NCBI GenBank assembly: GCA_963682175.1
Contig: OY821791.1
Coordinates: 22,475,826 to 22,539,825, forward strand
Length of the DNA: 64,000 nt
Direction of reading: 5' to 3'
Origin: Triglochin maritima
Lineage: Eukaryota > Streptophyta > Magnoliopsida > Alismatales > Juncaginaceae
Of the stretch, positions 55,050 to 64,000 are shown one piece after another (position 1 is the stretch's first letter; each line of letters begins with the position of its first letter). The position numbers and the translations under genes were made by a program. The notes beneath the pieces are model-generated. The model made no database searches. It was given only the letters and a program-made list of their open reading frames with translations, and had not been told where the DNA came from.

Positions 55050-55447
55050 GTAGGACTGGAGTAGACTTGTGGTGCTATTTAATTCAGGTATGCTAAATGA
55101 AATAGAATACAGAAGAAGGTAAGTATAAAAATCTATGCCACTTGAATTAATTAACCAAGTCTACAAATCTAAAAAAAATATTTCCAAGTATAACCATCAT
55201 CTTATACTTCATGTATGCATTGATGGCTACATAAAGTCAAACTTGAGAAAGAAGTATACTGAAAGCATGTTAACACACAACATCAAATTAATGAACTGAC
55301 CCCAAAGAGTTATCATATATATAAGTTGTTGATACAAACAATTACTAAACTTGTGCTTAAAAGCTAATAGTTTCCTTTGAAAGGGAACCAACCCCTGGCC
55401 CAATACGATTGGGTAACCACCCTTCTAGTATTTTCTGTGGATTATAT
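55050..55447. repeat. Flank copy 2 (empty site)
   Basis: Nearly identical to 36823-37219, but it reads through GATTATAT into TGACATTCAG without an LTR. It therefore represents the pre-insertion state of the copia D target. Confidence 0.9.
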
Positions 55448-55690
55448 TGACATTCAGAGGAAGATTTCCAAGATCTCCCACAAATGATTGCAAAATCTAC
55501 TTCTACAAGTGATCCAAACAAAGTTTTCGCATCACTGAAACATAGGCTTAGTGAGTTCTTTGTTCCCAGGAAAAAGCACGTCTCAGATTTTTTTTGTTAA
55601 TAAAAATAGTATCACAGGTGATGTTTATCTGCTTCATATTTTGCCAAATAAGTTTCACGAGCTTATATTTTTCAAAAAAAAATTATAACT
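55448..55690. mobile_element. Right part of the split inverted-repeat element
   Basis: Contains the inverted arm (55588-55690). A plus frame just before it reads SEEDFQDLPQMIAKSTST and then LKHRLSEFFVPRKKHVSD. This looks like real coding sequence but was not recognised; it may be a transposase or host-gene scrap carried by the element. Confidence 0.45.
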
Positions 55691-55740
55691 ATTTTGAAAA
55701 AAAAATCCTCCAACTTCCACATGTTTACTGTGCTTAATTC

Positions 55741-55985
55741 ATGTTGATGTAACATTCTTATTTAATATTGTAACTTATTGATGGTTGGAAGTCTATATAT
55801 AAAGCTATGTAGGATCGACGTTTGTAATACACAACAACGTACACAACACACTTGTAATACAAAAATCTCTCATAATTATCTTGTCTACATTTTGTCAGTC
55901 CATTGTCAATTTCTTTCCATTTACCATTTGTTTTACAACACATGACACTTTTTTACAAAAATTATGAAAATGTTAGCAGAAAGCG
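55741..55985 (+). repeat. Short copia-like LTR remnant
   Basis: Starts near TGTTGATGTAACATTC. It has a TATA box (CTATATATAAAGC, about 55793-55805) and a GTAATACAC repeat, and ends near TGTTTTACAACA. This resembles the small LTRs of some copia lineages. Ends and target duplication not established. Confidence 0.4.
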
Positions 55986-56577
55986 TCGGCCCCGTTCCAT
56001 GCTAACGGTTCTGCCTATGGTTGCTCATTGGTAACGATTCGGCAATAAACCTAAATCCTGAGTGAGTCAGAATGTGAATCATAGAGGAGCCAATAGGACT
56101 AGATCATAATAGTGTCAACCAGATAAGTACAAACCATTTTGTGGTATTTTGTTATTTATCTACTTTTGGCTATACATATACTTGTGTCTAGTGACTAGTG
56201 TGGCACGGAGCACTTCAAAAATTTCATAAATTCAATTTGAGTCGTAACACCCAACATTTTTTCCAAATCAAGAACAAAAATGATCGAGTCCTTCCATCCC
56301 ACTGGTTTATGAATATGCATAGCTGGGCACTTGGGATTCATACTCCTACGTTTAATTCCTTGTCATACTTTCAAAACCCAACTGAAAATAAAATTGCAAA
56401 TGTAAATAATTGTATATTATTGAACAGAACATAGGACAAACATTGATTGGCTTCACCTTCCCTCTTCCATGGATTTATTACGACATAGTTTATGCTCAAA
56501 AGTTAAACAACAATGCATATAGAGACGCAAAAACATCTGCACTACAAGTCACAAAAAGAAGTCCATGATTTATTTTA
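55986..56577. other. No recognisable gene
   Basis: About 590 bases with one unremarkable open frame (56198-56434). The right end is the 3' untranslated side of the secreted-peptide gene, with an AATAAA-like signal on the minus strand (about 56566-56573). Confidence 0.5.
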
Positions 56578-56841
56578 TCAGAAGGAAGTTGGCAATAACG
56601 CCCTCACGCCTACGGCAGTGGAAGCTAAAGTCCATGATATGCTTTCCGAGATGACCACAAGAGGAGGGTAGTTCCCTCCTCTGCATCGAAATATCGGACT
56701 ACACCCTCGACTATATTTGTTCGATGGATCGGAAGAACTTATTGGTCGCACCTCACCGGTTTCAACATGGCAAAGAAGAACAAGAAATAGCAGAAAGGCA
56801 ATGCATAATAGTCTACTTGCCATCATCACGCGGCTCTCCAT
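56578..56841 (-). CDS. Small secreted peptide with a RALF-like C-terminal motif
   Basis: The minus-strand frame starts at ATG 56839-56841 (MESRVMMASRLL). This start is preferred over one 19 codons upstream because a TATA box (CTATATATGTG, about 56894-56904) lies between them. The product is 87 residues. Residues 1-30 form a clear signal peptide with a hydrophobic core (LLCIAFLLFLVLLCHV). The mature part has SNKYSRGCSPIFRCRGG, which resembles the PYSRGCSAITRCR end of rapid alkalinization factors (RALF), apoplastic ligands of FERONIA-type receptor kinases. The YISY motif and the first two cysteines of RALF are missing, and the tail extends about 30 residues past the motif. It may be a truncated RALF copy or a different cysteine-peptide family. 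A polyadenylation-like AATAAA follows the stop. Confidence 0.5.
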   Translation of the reverse strand: MESRVMMASRLLCIAFLLFLVLLCHVETGEVRPISSSDPSNKYSRGCSPIFRCRGGNYPPLVVISESISWTLASTAVGVRALLPTSF

Positions 56842-56892
56842 TTTTCCTTCAGATCTTTCCTCTTTGTTGTGGTTTTCGCATGGGAGCTCGGT

Positions 56893-56905
56893 GCACATAT
56901 ATAGT
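56893..56905 (-). promoter_or_regulatory. TATA box of the secreted-peptide gene
   Basis: ACTATATATGTGC on the minus strand, about 55 bases upstream of the chosen start codon. A start site roughly 30 bases downstream would leave a short leader. Confidence 0.45.
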
Positions 56906-56944
56906 GCAAAGTGGCTCCATCAAAATCCTATGCCTTTAATTAGA

Positions 56945-57429
56945 TAAAGATCCTTCAAATCCATTTTCTATTAAAAAATACTCCATTCATTTGATTGTTA
57001 TCGTCATGATATTATTCGGTTTATGTAAATGCAACTTTTTGTCTGTTTTTGGGGATTTAGTTAGTGACTATATACCATATAAATTTATTCATATAAAACA
57101 AAATTATTCATGTATCTAGAAATTGCTTATGGATATATACTTTAGTGTCTATAAAATCACAAGATATATTTAAAACTAGCTATATACTCCCTACGTTGCA
57201 CGGATGTTTCAAATTGTAAATTTATTTTACAAATTGTTTTTGTAAAATATCTTACAAATAAAATTATTTATGCATACTAAATAACGCACAATCATCAAGC
57301 GGATCAGAAACATTATTGTATTGCTAGATTGCACCATATTTGATTACTTTCATTTTTTTATTACAAAATTAGAAAAGAAAAGTACTAGGCATGGAATTTG
57401 TTTTTATTTAGAAAGTACACTTCTGCATA
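56945..57429. other. AT-rich intergenic stretch
   Basis: No frame or RNA gene seen. TATACTCCCTACGTTGCACGG near 57183 resembles sequence often found at edges of old plant transposons, but this alone is weak. Confidence 0.4.
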
Positions 57430-57970
57430 ACAATGTTATTACATTGGGTTGGTCACCGCTTGAGACTGACGTGATACCGTCGGGCGGACGGGATGGGACG
57501 TGGCAAGGGAGGGGATTTTATGTCTATCAAAGGTCTGACATGGTATGTAACCATATCACATCGGATTTTAACAACGAAATCGACATGGTATGTTCACTTA
57601 CCACGTTGGTTAAACCATACAATCCAACGTGGTATGTCTTTTTATTAAAAATAGAATTTTGACAAAAATCAAATAAATGACATACCACGTCGATTTTCCG
57701 GTAATCAACGTGGTATGTACACTTACCACATCGGTTAAACCATACAAAATAATCAAATAATTCTTTTAAACTTATAATGCGACTTGATATGTCATTTTAT
57801 TATTCTGACAAAAAATCAAATAAAATGATATACCACATCGAGTTCTAGTTAATCAACCAACGTGGTATGTAGAAACCCCACATCGGATGTTACCCTATTA
57901 TCCAACGTGGTATCTCCCAAAAATCAAATAAAAGAACATACCACATCGGTTTTAAGCAAGTAACAGACGA
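57430..57970. repeat. ACGTGGTATGT inverted-repeat field (MITE or CACTA-like)
   Basis: About ten copies of ACGTGGTATGT or ACATACCACRTCG in both orientations spread over 540 bases, separated by AAAATCAAATAA-type spacers and GGTTAAACCATAC. The layout is that of subterminal repeats of a non-autonomous CACTA-type element. No transposase was found. The terminal sequence was not resolved. Confidence 0.6.
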
Positions 57971-58302
57971 GATGTGTCATTTTCATTTGTTTTTTTGGGA
58001 AATTCTGGTTTTATTTTTAATTTCACGTAAAATTCCCTGCAATTGGAAAAGAAACCGCACCACATTCAATTTCACATAAAATTCTCTGCAATCGGAAAAA
58101 GAATTGCACCACATGCATATACAAAAATTGTCATATATATAATTCAGTTTTGCAAATGTATATACAAAAATTGTCATATATATATATATATTTCAATTTG
58201 CACTATGATCTTTAAGCTGATGATAATCTCAAAAGTTTGAATATGTACAAAATTGAATTATATGTACCATATAATCTCAAAACAACTAAAACAAGCATAC
58301 AC

Positions 58303-59160
58303 TCAGTGGCGGATCCAAGGGTGGGCATGTGTAGGCACGTGCCCATGCATGGATTTAATTTTTCTTTTAAATAGTATACTTGGTGCCCTGTGCCCATTAG
58401 AGAAAAAAATATACTAATATATTATTACTTTTGGTATTTATTAAGTGCATTTCTTAAAACGAAAGGATCACCATAATAATATTTACTAGGACACTACATT
58501 CATTTAAAATTTATTTTTAAAAATTAAATAAACCCAAAAGTAAGCCCGATAATATGTCAAAGCCCAAAACTGAAGTTCAATTTCTAATTCTATTTCTAAG
58601 TGCACTTCTTGTTTACCTCTCATATTCCTAAAATATTACTATTTTCCCTTTCCTATTCCTAGCAACACAAGATGTTATACCTTAATCTTCTGTTACAACA
58701 TTTTAATGGTAATTGATACGCAACTTCAATAATTGAACATTCGCTTCACCGAACGGAGCACAGAGTTACCTTGTGACATAGCATGTTTGACTCTGGAAAA
58801 ATCATTCTTTGCATTTGACTAACAAATATTTTTCAACCTTTCTTGGCAATCAATTGGAGACTTATGTCCATGATGTTAGATTTGATCCAGACTTTTATAA
58901 TTTAAAGAGCTTAACAAAACTTGTAGAAAATAGGGTCCAAAGAAAAGAAAAAAATATCACTTTCCATTGGTTTTCTTGCTTATTACATTAGCGTTGGTGC
59001 TACCAGTTGCAACGACAAGTGTCGAGAGAGCCTTTTCAGCTATGAATATCATAAAAAACATATTGCACAATTGGATGGGAGATAATTGGATCAGTGATGC
59101 TTTGGTTGAAAGGAATGTGTGTTCTAAAATATTTTTTTATTTTTCTTTTATTATGAATTG
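58303..59160 (+). mobile_element. hAT transposon remnant
   Basis: Starts with CAGTGGCGGATCCA at about 58304, a common 5' terminal sequence of plant hAT elements. It ends in the hAT dimerisation coding region. The middle of the transposase is deleted, leaving some 850 bases. The right terminal repeat was not found. Confidence 0.65.
58809..59160 (+). pseudogene. hAT transposase C-terminal dimerisation domain
   Basis: Frames 58809-58991 and 58967-59161 together encode DPDFYNLKSLTKLVENR, a LALVLPVATTSVERAFSAM segment, and IIKNILHNWMGDNW. These are the C-terminal hAT family dimerisation domain of plant TTF-type/DUF4371 transposases, where the LP.A...VERAFSAM.IIK motif is most conserved. A frameshift near 58975 separates the pieces. 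The zinc finger and catalytic core are missing, so it cannot act. Confidence 0.78.
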
Positions 59161-59598
59161 AATGTATAAACATTTTGTTCCTTGTTTAATGTGTGTTTTT
59201 GGAAGTGTTAAGGAAGAGGCTTTTCGTCCTTAACCATAGAGCCCTAAAAGATAATGGTTTACATAAATCAAATATAATTCACAATTATGGTGATTAACAT
59301 GGAACATTAATTACCATGATAAGATTGTCATGTTGGTTAAAGGATATTGTAGTTCTACAAATATTGTAACAACATGAATATATGAAATGGAGAATAATTT
59401 CTTTGATATATTGAATAGACCTAATAAATGAAATATTATGGAATTGTGCTTGTGTAATTAATGCTTTCATTGTGTCTTTGGATCCTAAGTTATGAGATCT
59501 ATTACTTTTCACATGAGAAATGTGTAATTTGATTATTATCAAAAACTATCATTACGCATAGTGATAAAGATATTTGTTGATCGATAATACATGACTTT
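59161..59598. other. No recognisable gene
   Basis: AT-rich sequence between the hAT remnant and the copia F LTR, with no domain and no obvious repeats. Confidence 0.5.
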
Positions 59599-59969
59599 GT
59601 TGGCTTTTTGGCCTTAATCTATATTTTGATGATTTAATCAACCTAATCTTAATTGTGATCGTGTAGAGTAGCACACATGGTGCATTGCATATATATTGCT
59701 TTGTGTTAACCTCTACAGGTGATCAAGACTCAAGGAAGAAAGGAAATCAAGTCAAGATATGTATTCAAGCTCATTTAAAGACATGTAATTTGTATTTCTT
59801 TGAGTCTTAGGAACTTTGTGTAATTGAGCATACTTCAGCTAAAAACTACTCAAACACACACTAGGTTCCCTATAGAAGTCACACACGAAATTTCATATAA
59901 TTTGGACTTCAATAGATCACCCAAACTTCGACCGGAAAACACTAAACCAAAACCTAAACAATCCGCCCA

Positions 59970-60470
59970 CATTCGGTCGACCGAAATAGACCGTTCGGTC
60001 GACCGAGTGATCATATATCTTGTTAGTGTTTTGCTGCCCAAGTTCGGTCGACCGTCCAGTCCTTTTTCGGTCGACCGAGTATCAACAAATATCCGACCGT
60101 TTGTTTTGTCGTATATACCCAACGCTCATATTCGTATTATCTCCAATACCCCAAATACATTTTGTGTATCGGTCGACCGGGGACCTTGTTCGGTCGACCG
60201 AACTTATGTTCCTTGACAAACCCAAAGTGCCTGTCGGTTTTCGGTCGACCGTATTCCTTGTTTCGGTCGACCGAATATAATCTTGTTTGTCAACCCCGTA
60301 GAGCCTGTTATAAATCGGTCGACCGAACCTATCTCGGTGTTCGACCAATCACTTAAGTGTACCTGAGTCGTAGCCTTTGGCGGTCGATCGTTCTTTTACC
60401 GGTCAACCGAACCGAGTTCAAAATTGCTAAACGGTCGATCGTTCAGCCCGATCCGGTCGACCAACCTTAT
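59970..60470. repeat. Array of CGGTCGACCG palindromes
   Basis: About thirteen copies in 500 bases, ten of them perfect or nearly perfect (for example TTCGGTCGACCGAA at 59972-59985). Spacing is irregular and the intervening sequence is unrelated, so this is not a simple tandem repeat. Confidence 0.9.
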
Positions 60471-60550
60471 CCAAAATTGGGTCCTGCAAGTTTCTGTTTT
60501 GTGTATCCTAACACTACCGCCCTCAAACCTTCCACACTTTAGTCTTAAAT

Positions 60551-63359
60551 TGTAACGCCCCCGATCTCACGGGTACGCACACTGGGAAAGACTACAAGTG
60601 TCGCGATCGGAGACCTCCGCGACGACCGAAGGAGTTACAAAAGACAGACCAACAACCACTCGACAATACATAGAGAGATCATACATGGATAGACTAACAT
60701 AAAACATGACTGAAAAGTGAGAGATTATCCATATATGGTAACAAGGTCAAATACATTACATCGAGTTCAAAAGGGAAATACATCATAAATAATGTGGAAG
60801 CAAAAGACAAACTGAAGAATCTGGTCGACGTGTCCCTCGTGTACAGAATCTTCGACTACTCGTCCAGTCTACCCTGAAGGAATCTATGTACCTGCAAGCA
60901 TCGCATCAACATACGCGTGAGTTTTCTATAAAGAAAACCCAGTATGCCCCTGGCCCAATCGGAGTTATATGGAAGAATCCATGCAATCTATCTAAGACAA
61001 AAGCATCCGAAACAGAAATAGAAAAGCACATAATGCAACAGAAGGCTACGACTCCATAAGCCGTGCCGGTCGGGCGCACCCGAATCATTCCTCAATAGGA
61101 ACCAGAACACCAGCCTCGCTGGTCAAAGGTAGTCACTCGACAGTGACCCACCGCTCGGCACAAAGCGGTGCGCCGGATAAGTGTCCCAATTCGCGGCAAG
61201 TGACCTACATGGTGCCATCGCAAACTTGGGAATACCTACCCTGAGACAGAATGGCAGCGCGCCTGCCCAGGACTTATCTTACGCCTGGCCTCCCAACGTA
61301 AAGGTCTTATGCGAATGGCCTCTCTAGCTAGAGGACCCACTCGTGGCCCGTCGGCCCAAAAACAGAATGTGCCCAGAATTATTAATCAGATTAAATGCGA
61401 TGCAAACTACTTAAGCATCTAAAATCTAATGCATCTACAGTGTATGGAATGAGCTCAAGTAAAGGTATCTGGATACCCTCCTAACAGCCCCCAAACAAAT
61501 CAAATCAGAATATCCCAATCAGGAATCAAACGAAACTCACAACAGCAAGCAATCATAACCGGATCAGCAAATCAAGATAATAGCTAATCGAGTCATCTAC
61601 GGGTCATGATAAGGATGTTAAAATGTCTGATATCCTAAGGGTCATACATAACCATATCATAACACTTCACTTCAGTAACATATAGACATGAGAGACGCAA
61701 TAGGATGATGCATTACAACTAGATATATCAAAATCACACTCCACAATAATCGATAGCATGCATCCTTAATTTCAATGTTTATATGCGATGATAACTGAAA
61801 TCTCAGAGCATGATCAGAGTTGATATGGTTATGGATTACATGTATATCAGTAGGATAATCATGTTGGAACATGCATAAAATATCAGTAGACGATATAGAT
61901 CTCCAAACTAGCATACATGCATGTAACAGGTTAATGTGTTGCTTTAGAACATGACACGATCAGCACATGATATGAAAGAGACCGTTTACATTCATAAGTG
62001 CATGCATGACTATAACATCAGGAATACACACACATCAGGTCATATAACCACGTTATATCTGCTACTGAAACACAAGAAGTCATATAGAACAAAACACATT
62101 CAACACATAGAACACGATAACTAACAAAAGACAAGCTAACAAGTTCAATCGACTCACAACCATATGCATGAGCCCTTGACCACTCCAACCCACATGCTTA
62201 GAGTATCCCTCTCAGGCCGTCTATGGTGGGAGAGGGTCAGTAGAGATCCATCCAAGCAGCTCAGCCCAACAACCGAGCAAGCTGATGCACATGGTGCACT
62301 AACCGCATGGCTAGCCCATTCAAGTGCATGCTTCTCAGACCGAGCTAGCCCATCAAGATCCCCCTCACCCTATCATCCCTAGATTTCTTCCACACCTTTT
62401 ACTGACCTTTTCCACCATCTACAAGAGCTGGACCAGCCAGCCGATCCAAACAAAGAGTCAAAAGGGTTGAAGACAAATCCTAGTCAGATCTTGTGTGCAC
62501 CAGCCACACCCAACCAGATCCGTGTCCACCCCAAAACTCAGCCCAGAAGAAACCTCATCACTCCTGGTCAGACCTCACCAGAGCTCGCTGGAGCCCCGGT
62601 CCCTCTGGCTGTCCCACAGCTAGCCCCATCTAGCGCATGCTCCATGCGCACGCTAGCAGGGAACTCGGTTGACGGTGCAACCGATTGCACCAACCACCAA
62701 CATGGTATTGGACGGACCTCCAGCCAACACCCCCTCCCACAAAACTCTTCAAGGGTCAGGAGCATACCTGAATTCATGAAAAACATTGCCCGAGATTACC
62801 GGAGATCAGCCCACCCAGATCTTTGTCTAGTTGCTCCCAGAAGAGGCACTCTAGCTTGCTCCACTTGACTTGTCGGAGCTCCAACCACTAGCACACCGGA
62901 GAGGGAGATGGAGATGGTTTGAATTTCGTGGGTGAGGGAGTGAGAGGGTAGGGATGGCTTGGGTTGAGGGGGTTTTGTTTGCAAACAACCCTCCAACTTC
63001 CATAGGCTTCATGGCTATTCAAGTCACATTAAGGCATGCCAAAATGGCACCATTCCAAAGGCATCCAAAAGCCACGAAAATGCACATCCAAACCCTAATG
63101 CAACCCTTCCAATTCCATGCCACTTCAACACGGTTTTAGTCCAAAACCGACCATACACTCACTCGGGCCCAAACTGAGTCGATCGAGTCAAACCACCGTG
63201 CACGAGCCCGATGTGTCGCACACGATCGACCAATGAGAAATTCGATCAAATATACTTAAACAAACATACCATAACACAAATTGACATTCTAAGAACTAAA
63301 TTATGCATAACCAAGGAGAGTGGACTTATTAATATTATAGCAGGAGAGCGGTTCTTACA
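60551..63359 (-). mobile_element. Solo LTR (gypsy-type) nested in the copia F LTR
   Basis: This 2809-base segment starts TGTAACGCCC and ends CTTACA, with a perfect duplication TAAAT (60546-60550 and 63360-63364). A stretch near 60920-60960 (GAGTTTTCTATAAAGAAAACCC) resembles 26320-26345 in the gypsy C LTR, giving a minus orientation. No internal domain is present, so it is an LTR left by recombination. Open frames inside have no domains. Confidence 0.75.
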
Positions 63360-63805
63360 TAAATCCTAATCTCACTCAAGTGTGCTCCAGATTAGAAAGT
63401 GTTGTTCCACTCATTGTTTGTTCAAGAAGCAAGGGTCTTGGTGAAAGCCCAAGACAAGAGTAAAGACTTCGTTGAGAGCCTGAAGTATCCCTCTCGGATT
63501 GTGAGAGGAGAAACCAAGCTCGGCGAGGGTTGTTCGCGAGCTTGAAGATTGTAAAGGTGTTCTCTCCCGGCCCGGAACGGGGAGTGGTTAGTGAAGGCGT
63601 GAGCGGAGCTCGAGGGAGATCGAGCGGAGCTTGCAAGAGAGGAAGTAGGCGGGAGGCCGAACCTCTATAAAAATCTGGTGTCTACATTGTGGTTTGCTTT
63701 ACTTGCTTGTTTAGTTTTAAATTTCGCTGCATATCTTTGATCGATTAAACAAGTAGGTAATTAGGATTAAAAGTGATTAGAATTAGAGACCCTCACGATC
63801 CTACA

Positions 63806-63820
63806 TTTTTTATCAGAGCC
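63806..63820 (+). promoter_or_regulatory. Primer-binding site of copia element F
   Basis: TTTTTTATCAGAGCC directly follows the LTR. The TATCAGAGCC core matches the initiator tRNA-Met primer-binding site; the first bases have decayed. Confidence 0.65.
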
Positions 63821-63857
63821 TTGTTAGCTAATTTCATTACTTAACCGTAATTTTAGC

Positions 63858-64000
63858 ATGACCGAAATTGCATCAACATCTTATGATTCATCTAGACCAC
63901 CCTATTTTGATGGAACAATTTTTTGTTTATGGCAAGATAAAATGAAAAACTTTTTATTCATGAATTGAAACATGTGGTCCATGATTCAAACTCCATATGA
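63858..64000 (+). pseudogene. Copia element F gag, N-terminus, cut by the window edge
   Basis: From ATG 63858 the frame reads MTEIASTSYDSSRPPYFDG, then FCLWQDKMKNFLF, an in-frame TGA at 63966-63968, and then NMWSMIQTPY. The RPPYFDGT.(Y/F)..W...M..FL pattern is the start of UBN2-type gag in Ty1/copia elements. The stop suggests this copy is already inactive. The rest lies outside the window. Confidence 0.75.

Larger units (their letters stand above)
59599..63805 (+). repeat. 5' LTR of copia element F, split by a solo LTR
   Basis: Begins TGTTGGCTTTTTGGCC, a start seen in large copia (SIRE-like) LTRs, and ends CGATCCTACA. Without the nested 2.8-kb insertion plus its duplication the LTR is about 1.4 kb. 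The U3 part has a dense palindrome array (59970-60470). Its right third (63365-63805) resembles the LTR at 8460-8804. Confidence 0.65.

Noticed and set aside
59824..60356. Plus and minus frames rich in SVDR/RSTE peptides
   Set aside because: Translation of the CGGTCGACCG palindrome array in every frame; not a protein repeat.
62164..62868. Plus-strand frames of 72 and 133 residues near 62.2-62.9 kb
   Set aside because: GC-rich part of the solo LTR; no domain and no ATG context, and several overlapping frames are equally open.
1..64000. Prokaryotic or phage system such as CRISPR or a defence island
   Set aside because: All recognisable genes are plant transposon or plant nuclear families, with introns and plant-type LTR signals.

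Overview
The window reads as nuclear DNA of a flowering plant, probably a eudicot. It is AT-rich, has no bacterial-style gene packing, and is filled with nested LTR retrotransposons plus CACTA, hAT and LINE relics. Diagnostic plant features include primer-binding sites matching tRNA-Asp and initiator tRNA-Met, a transposase-associated domain plus Ulp1-like protease of the plant CACTA type, and a U-type cyclin exon. It looks like a transposon-rich intergenic or pericentromeric stretch. Nearly every coding region is broken. The best candidate for a functional host gene is one short secreted-peptide gene near 56.6-56.8 kb.

Layout, left half. Positions 1-5299 are the right part of a minus-strand Athila-like element (A). 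Then come a 600-base purine tract, a LINE endonuclease fragment and a mosaic of LTR pieces (to about 8.8 kb). A minus-strand Ty3/gypsy element (C, about 7.5-27.9 kb) is split by a 13.3-kb minus-strand Athila-like element (B, 11589-24869) flanked by a perfect ATCAT duplication. B encodes gag and protease but no polymerase, and one of its LTRs is expanded into a head-to-tail LTR array. C itself sits at the end of a Ty1/copia RNase H fragment.

Middle. Positions 28.7-33.3 kb carry a decayed CACTA element with palindromic subterminal repeats, possible captured exons, a transposase-associated domain and a Ulp1-like protease with a duplicated exon. A terminal exon of a U/P-type cyclin lies at 34.7-35.0 kb. 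A roughly 1.3-kb inverted-repeat element (36.1-37.2 kb plus 55.4-55.7 kb) was split by a minus-strand Ty1/copia element (D). D is followed by a partial second pol copy, and that copy is split by a young plus-strand Athila-like element (E, 47521-54953, duplication CCTAA). The 397-base flank of D is present twice, once filled and once empty.

Right end. After the secreted-peptide gene come a MITE/CACTA-like repeat field (57.4-58.0 kb), a hAT remnant (58.3-59.2 kb), and a plus-strand Ty1/copia 5' LTR (F) with a dense palindrome array. A 2.8-kb solo LTR (duplication TAAAT) is nested in F, and F's gag begins at 63858.

The most striking cross-element pattern is that several unrelated LTR lineages carry a lineage-specific palindrome. 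In A, B, D and E it lies about 115-450 bp upstream of the TATA box, and in A, B and E it recurs just downstream of the primer-binding site. Elements B and E also share a nearly identical noncoding block with a hairpin just before an identical polypurine tract.
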